Positions 1 through 5,526 of a DNA stretch of 7,808 nucleotides are shown one piece after another (within the stretch, counting starts at the first letter, position 1; each line of letters starts with the position of its first letter). Below the pieces are notes generated by a model that saw only the letters and a program-made list of their open reading frames with translations, did no database searches and was not told where the DNA came from. The position numbers and the translations under genes are program-made. Source of the stretch: Gemmatimonadota bacterium. Lineage in GTDB: Bacteria; Gemmatimonadota; Gemmatimonadetes; Gemmatimonadales; GWC2-71-9. The stretch covers positions 1 through 7,808 of the forward strand of contig QHUF01000127.1 in NCBI GenBank assembly GCA_003221075.1, read 5' to 3'.

Positions 1-280
1 CGAGCGGGCCCATCCATCCTTCGACGCCCGCCTGGTGCGCCACGTTGAACGCCGCGATGTCGCCGTGCTCGTCCCGCCACACCATCGCGCCCTCGCCGGC
101 GTCGAGCAGCGCGTAGCGCCACACCAGCGGGTTCAGCTGCGGGACGCGCACGCCGATCAGCCCGTCGCGCCGGTAACGGTCGGTGAAGGCCTCCGCAAAG
201 ACGCGGTTCAGCCCCTCGATGTCGCGCTCGACGGCGGGCTCGGGGCCGGTTACTCGCGCTTCAGGCAGCCACGCTCGCAT
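1..280 (-). CDS. Probable GNAT-type N-acetyltransferase, N-terminal part (3' end outside window)
   Basis: I found this partial gene by translating the minus strand from the ATG at 280; 93 codons are visible before the left edge, with no stop. The protein begins MRAWLPEARV. It continues with a helix-rich segment containing FAEAFTDRYRRDG (residues 28-40), then VPQLNPLVWRYAL (46-58), and a two-strand-like stretch GAMVWRDEHGDIAAFNVA (64-81) followed by EGWMGPL. A helix, then strands in which an acidic turn precedes a hydrophobic strand, fits the N-terminal half of a Gcn5-related acetyltransferase. The acetyl-CoA-binding motif (R/QxxGxG/A) would lie beyond the edge, so the family call is an inference and no substrate can be named. 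The ATG lies inside the end of the SbcC/Rad50 gene, giving a 20-base overlap in another frame. No other plausible start exists near the frame's beginning. It is probably the last or a trailing member of the operon and need not share the repair function. Confidence 0.6.
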   Translation of the reverse strand, partial: MRAWLPEARVTGPEPAVERDIEGLNRVFAEAFTDRYRRDGLIGVRVPQLNPLVWRYALLDAGEGAMVWRDEHGDIAAFNVAHQAGVEGWMGPL

Positions 281-2690
281 CGGGTGGTCCCAGGGTTGCG
301 GTATCGTCGCGCACGACGCTCGCACCGGTGGTGGCGTCGTAAGAAACGCGAATGACGCGGTCGAGCCCGTCGCGCACCTGCTCGATGTGCGTAATGAGAA
401 TGACCTGCGGGAAACGATCGCCCAAACGGCGCAAAAGCGCGAGCACGTGCTGGCGCCGCGATTCGTCCAGGGAGCCGAAGATTTCATCGAGCACGAGCAG
501 GGAGAGCGGCTGCCCCGCCCGCTCGGCGATCATCTGGGAGATCGCGAGACGCAGGACGAGATTCGCAATGTCCTCTTCCCCACCTGAGATCACGGGCTTG
601 GGCACGCCTTCGTCGAGCACGACCACGCGATAGTCCTCGTCCAGATCCACCTCGTCGTAGCGCGCGTCGGTGAGGTCGGAGAGGAACCCGGACGCCAGGG
701 CGCTGATCTCGGGCCGCATGGCGGCATTCAGTTCGGCGCGGAGATCGGAGAAGGCCCGGTCGAGCTCGTTGTGGAGCCGCAGCTCGATCTTGCGCCCGGC
801 GATGGTGCGCTCGCGCGCCGCGCGCTCCGCGGCCCGGCGCTCGGTTTCCCGTACCGCGCTTTCGGCCGCAACCAACTCGCCGCGCGTCTCGGCGACGGCC
901 AGCTCCGCGGCCCGCAGCGCGTGCGCGGCGCGGTCGTGGCGGTCGCGCGCGGCCTGGAATTTCGGCTCGGAAAACCCCTCCGCATGCACCGCGTCCGCGA
1001 GCTGTTTGACGTGCTCCTCGCGCGCCGAGAGCGCCTTCTCGGCGATCTCCGCTTCGCCGACGAGCGCCTCGGCGCGGTCGGCCCGGGCCGAGAGCGCCGC
1101 AGCCTGCAACGCCACCGGCTCCAGCCGCGTCAGCTCCGTGCGCACGGCGTTGTGCCGCACGGCATCGTAGCCCGCATCGCGCGCCGCCACCCGCCGCTCG
1201 ATCTCCTGCGTGCGCTTGGCGAGACCGGCGCGCTCCTTCTGCGCACGCGTCCGCTCGCTCGCCTGCGCCCGGAGATTGCCCTCGCGCTCGGTGACCTGGC
1301 GCGCCTCGTCGCGCAGCGCGTCACGCGCCGCTTCGGCCTCCGTGACGGCCGCAGGCGGTGTCGCCAGCTGCTCGATGCGCTGCTTCAGCCATTTCCCGTC
1401 CTCGACGATCAGCTCCAGTTGCTCCTCGAGCTCGCCGAGCACGGCGGAGTGTTCGGCTCCCAACGGACGTCGACAGGTGGGGCACTGTCCCTCCGGACCA
1501 AGCCGCTCGATGTCATCCCGGTGTTTCTTCACTTCCTCGAACTGCTTGAGCAGGGCGGCGCGACGCGTGCCCGCGGCTTCTCTATCACGGACCCACGAAG
1601 CTTGTTGCTCCTCGAGCAGCTTCTCAGCGGAGTCCAGCTTCACTGAAAGCGCGCGTGCGTCCTTCGCAGCCTGCTCCAGCGCCGTCTCTGCGTCCGCCAG
1701 CTCCGCAATGCGCCGGTCCAGCACGTTCAAGTTGCGGGCTAGCTCGGTGATCTTCGCCTGCTCCTCGCGCCGGGCGGCGTCTTCGCGGTGCAGCCGATCC
1801 AACTCGGAGAGCTCTGCTTTGAGTTTCGAAATCGGCGCGACCTCGGCATCGAGCTTGCGCAGCTCCTCGCGCGCGGACAATGCCTCCGCCAGCTCCTTGT
1901 CCAGCCGCTGAAACTCCTGGCGCGCGACGACGACGCCCTGCTCCGCCACCCGCAAATCACCGTGCAGCGACAGCGTGCGTTCCCGCCGCTCCACCCACTG
2001 CTGCCAGCGCGGCTCTTCCTCGGCGAGCCGCTGCTGCGCTTTGGTCCGATCCGCTGCTGCCGCCGCCGCGGCCTTGCGCGCGTCCGTCAGGCGCGCCTCG
2101 GCGACTTTTCGCTCTTTTTCGAGCTCCGACTGCGGCGGCAGGCCCGTCTCGAGCCCGTCGACCTCGTGTCCCAGCGCGTTGCGGCGCTCGCGAATGCGCT
2201 CCTGGGCGATCGTGATCTGCTCGTGGCGCAGGACGCGCGACAGAAACGCCGCGCGTTCGGGACGCGTCGCGTCCGCGAGCACCGCCAGCTCTTTCTGGCC
2301 GGTGAAATACGTGTTGAAGAATTCGTCGTGCGACATGCCGAGGACGCGCTGCAGGCGAGCCGTGACTTCTTTGAGCGAATTGGCGACGACGACGCCGTCT
2401 TGATAGAGCTCGGCGTTGTTCAAGCCGCGTTCGACGCGAAACGCGTGACTGCCCAGTCCGAATTCCAACTCCACCCGCACCGGCGCGCGCGCCTTGGCGC
2501 GCAAATTACGGATCGAGTCCTTGTCGCCGCGCGCCGCTGGATTGCCGTAAATCGCCCAGGCGATGGCCTCGAGCAGTGATGTTTTGCCCGAGCCGTTGGG
2601 CCCGATAACGCCGGTGATGCCGTCTCCGAACACAATCTCGGTATCGGCGTGCTGACGGAAGTTGACGAGCCGTAGCCGGTGCAGCTTCAC
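261..2690 (-). CDS. sbcC: SbcC/Rad50-family DNA repair ATPase with zinc hook
   Basis: This 809-aa SMC-like ATPase should partner the SbcD/Mre11 protein encoded just upstream to bind, tether and process DNA ends in the cytoplasm. All expected motifs are visible: Walker A GPNGSGKT (residues 30-37), Q-loop Gln132 in YFTGQKEL, a long charged coiled coil from about 165 to 402, the zinc-hook CPTC at 403-406 (bases 1473-1484), a returning coiled coil to about 645, the ABC signature SGGE (702-705), Walker B LLVLDE (731-736), D-loop SLD (740-742) and the H-switch His768 in LITHIE. Two hooks would dimerise around a zinc ion. The protein is shorter than E. coli SbcC (about 1050 aa) and somewhat shorter than archaeal Rad50 (about 880 aa), so the arms are short. 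The start is GTG at 2690, overlapping the sbcD stop as GTGA, and it is the only start here with a clear Shine-Dalgarno. The signature reads ISGGE rather than LSGGE, a mild change. The gene looks intact. Confidence 0.95.
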   Translation of the reverse strand: MKLHRLRLVNFRQHADTEIVFGDGITGVIGPNGSGKTSLLEAIAWAIYGNPAARGDKDSIRNLRAKARAPVRVELEFGLGSHAFRVERGLNNAELYQDGVVVANSLKEVTARLQRVLGMSHDEFFNTYFTGQKELAVLADATRPERAAFLSRVLRHEQITIAQERIRERRNALGHEVDGLETGLPPQSELEKERKVAEARLTDARKAAAAAAADRTKAQQRLAEEEPRWQQWVERRERTLSLHGDLRVAEQGVVVARQEFQRLDKELAEALSAREELRKLDAEVAPISKLKAELSELDRLHREDAARREEQAKITELARNLNVLDRRIAELADAETALEQAAKDARALSVKLDSAEKLLEEQQASWVRDREAAGTRRAALLKQFEEVKKHRDDIERLGPEGQCPTCRRPLGAEHSAVLGELEEQLELIVEDGKWLKQRIEQLATPPAAVTEAEAARDALRDEARQVTEREGNLRAQASERTRAQKERAGLAKRTQEIERRVAARDAGYDAVRHNAVRTELTRLEPVALQAAALSARADRAEALVGEAEIAEKALSAREEHVKQLADAVHAEGFSEPKFQAARDRHDRAAHALRAAELAVAETRGELVAAESAVRETERRAAERAARERTIAGRKIELRLHNELDRAFSDLRAELNAAMRPEISALASGFLSDLTDARYDEVDLDEDYRVVVLDEGVPKPVISGGEEDIANLVLRLAISQMIAERAGQPLSLLVLDEIFGSLDESRRQHVLALLRRLGDRFPQVILITHIEQVRDGLDRVIRVSYDATTGASVVRDDTATLGPPDASVAA

Positions 2691-3877
2691 GGTTCGCCCT
2701 CGACACGACCTGCGCTCTCGAGGTACTCAACGCCGAGCGTCACGAACGTTTCGCGATTCAGCTCGGCATCGAGCGGGCGGCGACCCAGGAAGTCGCGCAC
2801 CGTCTCGGTGAGCGTCTGGCGTTTGGTGCCCCCCCCCGGGCCGACCGATGTGATGTTCCGCTGCGCCTCGGGCCGGCGGAGATCGAGCTGAAAGTTCAGC
2901 GCGCGGGCCTTGTAGCCGCGGATCGCCGCGTGATCGAGGTCGCGTGCGACCGCACGATCGACGTCCCACACGAGCAGCCGCACGATCTGATCGTCGATCT
3001 TCGCGCCCGCCACGCGCTCGGCGATCTGCGCGTCCAGCTCTTTGGCATTGAGCCCGGCGCCGCGGATCGGCGGGAGATCGATGTGGCGCCGCACCGGCGC
3101 GATAGGACGGAACACGACGCGAGCGCCGGGAAGCTCGACGAGCAGATAGCCTTTGCCGCTGCGCTTTGATTTCTTCTGCGCGCCTTCGTCCTGGAGCTGG
3201 CCCCAGGGATTGGGCGGCAGGTATTCGAGACTCCCGGAATACCAAGCGTTGGTGGCGACCGACTGGGCGCTATGGTAGTGGCCGAGTGCGATGTAATCCC
3301 ATTTCTCCGGAGCGAGGAGCTCGCGCGACAGCTGCGTGCCGCCGTACTCCATGGTGCCCCGCTCCTCGCCCAGACCGCCGTACACGCCGTGCGTGAGCAG
3401 CACGTTGATGGTCGGGCCGCCGGGTTCGGGCCGCAGCGCCGGACGTTCTGCCTGTGCGAGCGCTTGTTGCGGCACCGCGAGCACGGCGCAATCGAGCTTG
3501 GGCAGGACGATGCGGCGTGCTTCTGCGGTCGCGATTTCCGCGCCCAGCGCCTCGTACAACCGCAGGATCGTCCCGGTCTCCGTCGATCGCGGGGTGTCGT
3601 GCTCTCCGGCAATCGCGACGATGGGAGACGCCGGCAAGCCGCTGCGGAGGCGATGCAGCTCGCGGAAGAAGAAGAGGATCGCGGCATTCGTCGGCCGGAC
3701 CGAATGGAAAATGTCGCCGGCAATGACGATCAGCTCGGGCTTCTGCTCGAGCAGGTCGTCCACCACCCGGCGGAACGCCTCCGCGATGTCCGCCTCGCGC
3801 TGGTTCGTACCCCGTGGCGTCTGCCGGTCGAACTGGCGGAACCCGAGGTGAAGGTCGGCGAGGTGCGCGAGCTTCAT
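2687..3877 (-). CDS. sbcD: SbcD/Mre11-family DNA repair nuclease
   Basis: This 396-aa calcineurin-like phosphoesterase is the expected nuclease subunit of a Mre11-Rad50 (SbcCD) complex, which is manganese-dependent in known members. Phosphoesterase motifs appear in order: DLHLG (residues 8-12, ligands Asp8 and His10), GDIFH (54-58, Asp55), GEHD (91-94), LLTHG (160-164, His163) and GHYH (199-202, His200 and His202), then YSGSLE (213-218), typical of the end of the nuclease core. Residues from about 240 to 340 would form the capping domain, and the C-terminal tail would hold the Rad50-binding helices. The odd point is Glu92: the family motif is GNHD, whose Asn is a metal ligand. The codon reads GAG, and all other ligands are kept. 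The ATG at 3877 overlaps the preceding lipoprotein stop as ATGA, and the stop overlaps the sbcC start as GTGA, so translation is probably coupled on both sides. A run of nine G (2829-2837) encodes Gly residues near 349. Confidence 0.94.
   Translation of the reverse strand: MKLAHLADLHLGFRQFDRQTPRGTNQREADIAEAFRRVVDDLLEQKPELIVIAGDIFHSVRPTNAAILFFFRELHRLRSGLPASPIVAIAGEHDTPRSTETGTILRLYEALGAEIATAEARRIVLPKLDCAVLAVPQQALAQAERPALRPEPGGPTINVLLTHGVYGGLGEERGTMEYGGTQLSRELLAPEKWDYIALGHYHSAQSVATNAWYSGSLEYLPPNPWGQLQDEGAQKKSKRSGKGYLLVELPGARVVFRPIAPVRRHIDLPPIRGAGLNAKELDAQIAERVAGAKIDDQIVRLLVWDVDRAVARDLDHAAIRGYKARALNFQLDLRRPEAQRNITSVGPGGGTKRQTLTETVRDFLGRRPLDAELNRETFVTLGVEYLESAGRVEGEP
2697..2701 (-). promoter_or_regulatory. 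Shine-Dalgarno for the GTG start of sbcC
   Basis: On the minus strand GAGGG lies six bases before the GTG at 2690, inside the end of the sbcD reading frame. It supports GTG as the true start and allows sbcC both re-initiation after sbcD and independent initiation. I see no comparable purine-rich site before the starts of the HerA, lipoprotein or sbcD genes. Confidence 0.55.
2829..2837 (-). repeat. Nine-base G homopolymer inside sbcD
   Basis: Nine consecutive C on the plus strand (G in the gene) encode part of a GPGGGT loop in the C-terminal region of SbcD. The reading frame is maintained through the tract: the remaining residues run to a stop that overlaps sbcC correctly. Such tracts are prone to slippage in replication and to sequencing error. 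Confidence 0.9.
3858..3877 (-). repeat. 5'-end direct repeat, copy at the sbcD start
   Basis: The first 20 bases of sbcD match the first 20 bases of the upstream lipoprotein gene (4655-4674) at 19 of 20 positions, and at 21 of 24 when extended. Both begin at the ATG and encode MKLAHLA and MKLGHLA. The bases preceding the two ATGs are not alike. It may be a trace of recombination or simple convergence at the starts of high-GC genes. Confidence 0.5.
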
Positions 3878-4674
3878 TGCAAGCGGATCGTGGTCTGAGT
3901 CACGAGCCGAGACAAAACGGTGTCTCTGCCCACCATCGGGGCGTCGGTCACGAGGGTCACTCTCACTGTCAGCTCTTCGAAAACCATTACACCCCGTGGC
4001 AGCGAAAAGCTGTACCGGCCGATCATAGTCCCAGACGATCGCGCTGCCAATGCTCCCAAGCTCGTCCTCACGCGCGTCTCGACAGTAGGGAGCTCACCAT
4101 TGATCCCGACGTCCGCGATCCGATCGCTCACCGGTTCCTGAAGCGCGTTGAGCGTGGCGTGCAGTTGCAGCTGCGAAGAATCCTGCCCGCTCATCTCCAA
4201 CACCTCCAGGGGGGCGGGTATCGTCACCGTCCAGCCGTCGCCAGGCTCGACCGGCTCCTGGGGGAACCACGGGGCCACGGCCGCGGCGATCGCCCGAAGC
4301 CGCAGCACCATGTCGTGCGTGAGACCAGGAAAGGTGTCGGGCTCTGTGCGCTGCAGCTGCCCGCGGCCGTCGAGGAAAGCCAAGATCGTCGCGCCATTCA
4401 TTGGGGACAGATCGGGTGCCGAATCGATTTGGATCGAGACTTCGCTCCCCGCACCGCGTCGGTCGGTGAAGCGGCCGAACTGCGTGTAGGAGATGGTCCA
4501 CACCTGACCGGTCCGAGGCACTGAGGCCACGATCGGCGCATCGTCTCTGCTATAGCGCATCGTCAGCACGTAGTGGTGGACCGAGTCGCGACGCGGGCGA
4601 TAGCGCAGCGCGACCTTGCCGCTACAGGCGGCAACTTCCGCAAACAGGATGACCGCGAGGTGCCCGAGCTTCAT
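3874..4674 (-). CDS. Predicted lipoprotein of unknown function, second of a tandem pair
   Basis: This 266-aa protein is predicted to be exported and lipidated. It starts MKLGHLAVILFAEVAAC, a short signal peptide with a VAAC lipobox and Cys17 as the lipidation site; a Glu at residue 13 in the hydrophobic stretch is slightly unusual. The mature part is soluble and strand-rich, with no membrane segment. It shares landmarks with the protein encoded just upstream: KVALR (20-24) followed by HHY, DGRGQLQRT (102-110), FPQEPVEPGDGW (137-148) and an FSLPRG motif near the C-terminus. The FP-P-GD-W block resembles that of uncharacterised secreted proteins of the DUF6263 type, but I cannot confirm the family. 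No catalytic motif is visible. The ATG at 4674 shares its A with the upstream TGA (TGATG), and the stop overlaps sbcD as ATGA. It is therefore translationally tied to DNA-repair genes although its product should leave the cytoplasm. Function unknown. Confidence 0.85.
   Translation of the reverse strand: MKLGHLAVILFAEVAACSGKVALRYRPRRDSVHHYVLTMRYSRDDAPIVASVPRTGQVWTISYTQFGRFTDRRGAGSEVSIQIDSAPDLSPMNGATILAFLDGRGQLQRTEPDTFPGLTHDMVLRLRAIAAAVAPWFPQEPVEPGDGWTVTIPAPLEVLEMSGQDSSQLQLHATLNALQEPVSDRIADVGINGELPTVETRVRTSLGALAARSSGTMIGRYSFSLPRGVMVFEELTVRVTLVTDAPMVGRDTVLSRLVTQTTIRLQ
4655..4674 (-). repeat. 5'-end direct repeat, copy at the start of the second lipoprotein gene
   Basis: These are the first 20 bases of the second lipoprotein gene, differing at one position from the first 20 bases of sbcD (3858-3877). 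The two copies are separated by almost exactly the length of the lipoprotein gene, the arrangement expected if that gene had entered at, or been copied next to, the sbcD start. Confidence 0.5.
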
Positions 4675-5525
4675 CAGTCCGGAAGCAGGAAGATCGAGCT
4701 CTCGGTGTCGGTCAGCAGGTCCATCCCCTTGGAGGCCAGCATACCCCCTGCGACGTGCACCTTCGTGGCGCCTTTGATCGTCCCGTCGAGAATCGCGCCC
4801 CGCGAAATGGAGAACTGCTGATGGCCCGCGAGGTCGCCATCCAGCTTGACCGTGCCAGTCTGGCTCCCCACCGCCAGCGGGATTGGTCCTGACGGAAACG
4901 TCGTCTTGATGTCGAGAACAACCGTGGTATCAGACCCGGCGATTCGGATCTCCCGGACGGTGAGCGTCGTGCGCGCCGCACCCGCCTGCGAGGTGCCGCC
5001 CGGCACTTGTCCAAGCGGCAGCTCCGATGTGATAGACCACGCATCGCCGCGGCCGACCGGTTGCTGCGGGAACCCGAGCGTCATCGCCTTGACGCCCGTC
5101 TCCACCTGCTTTGCAACATCGGGAGACAGATCGGGTGCGGGCACGAAGTTGCTACGAACCAGCTGCCCACGCTCATCATACACGACGCTGGTTCGCAGGC
5201 CATTCATCTTCGCGAGCTCTCGCGCGATGCGGTCGGGCGGCACGCCCGGGATCTCCATCGTCAGGGACTCGAACACCACTTCCACTTCAGTCCCACCTTC
5301 GCGCGCTGGTCCCTTGACCGTCTCCGTAAAGGGCATGCGCATGAAAAAATGCTGCTTGCCCATCGCCGCAAGCGGGCCAGACAGAATGCTGATCTCGGTC
5401 CGTTGCTCGAGTGCGTAGTGATAAACCGCGCCCGCCGGTGGGTGAAAGCGCAATGCGACCTTCGGTCCACTCCCACCACACGCGGCCACTGCCAGGACAA
5501 GGACTGCGGCGTGGCGCTGGTTCAT
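4674..5525 (-). CDS. Predicted lipoprotein of unknown function, first of a tandem pair
   Basis: This 283-aa protein starts MNQRHAAVLVLAVAACGGSG: a basic N-terminus, a hydrophobic core, and a VAAC lipobox with Cys16 as the probable lipidation site, so it should be anchored on the outer face of a membrane. I chose the ATG at 5525 because it begins exactly at the signal peptide; the frame stays open further upstream, but that part lies inside the HerA gene and has no signal peptide. The mature part has KVALRF (22-27) then YHYALEQR, DERGQLVRS (117-125), FPQQPVGRGDAWSIT (152-166) and FSISRG near the end. These match the next gene's product in the same order, so the pair are tandem paralogues, strongly diverged. 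The mature protein looks strand-rich with no enzyme motif. One base separates this start from the HerA stop, and its TGA overlaps the next ATG. Function unknown; a DUF6263-like fold is a guess. Confidence 0.86.
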   Translation of the reverse strand: MNQRHAAVLVLAVAACGGSGPKVALRFHPPAGAVYHYALEQRTEISILSGPLAAMGKQHFFMRMPFTETVKGPAREGGTEVEVVFESLTMEIPGVPPDRIARELAKMNGLRTSVVYDERGQLVRSNFVPAPDLSPDVAKQVETGVKAMTLGFPQQPVGRGDAWSITSELPLGQVPGGTSQAGAARTTLTVREIRIAGSDTTVVLDIKTTFPSGPIPLAVGSQTGTVKLDGDLAGHQQFSISRGAILDGTIKGATKVHVAGGMLASKGMDLLTDTESSIFLLPD

Positions 5526-5526
5526 A

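Noticed and set aside
771..2579. Several long open frames on the plus strand opposite sbcC (for example 771-1646 and 1788-2579)
   Set aside because: They are antisense to a gene with complete Rad50 motifs, are rich in Arg, Ala and Ser as expected of high-GC reverse frames, and show no recognisable domain.
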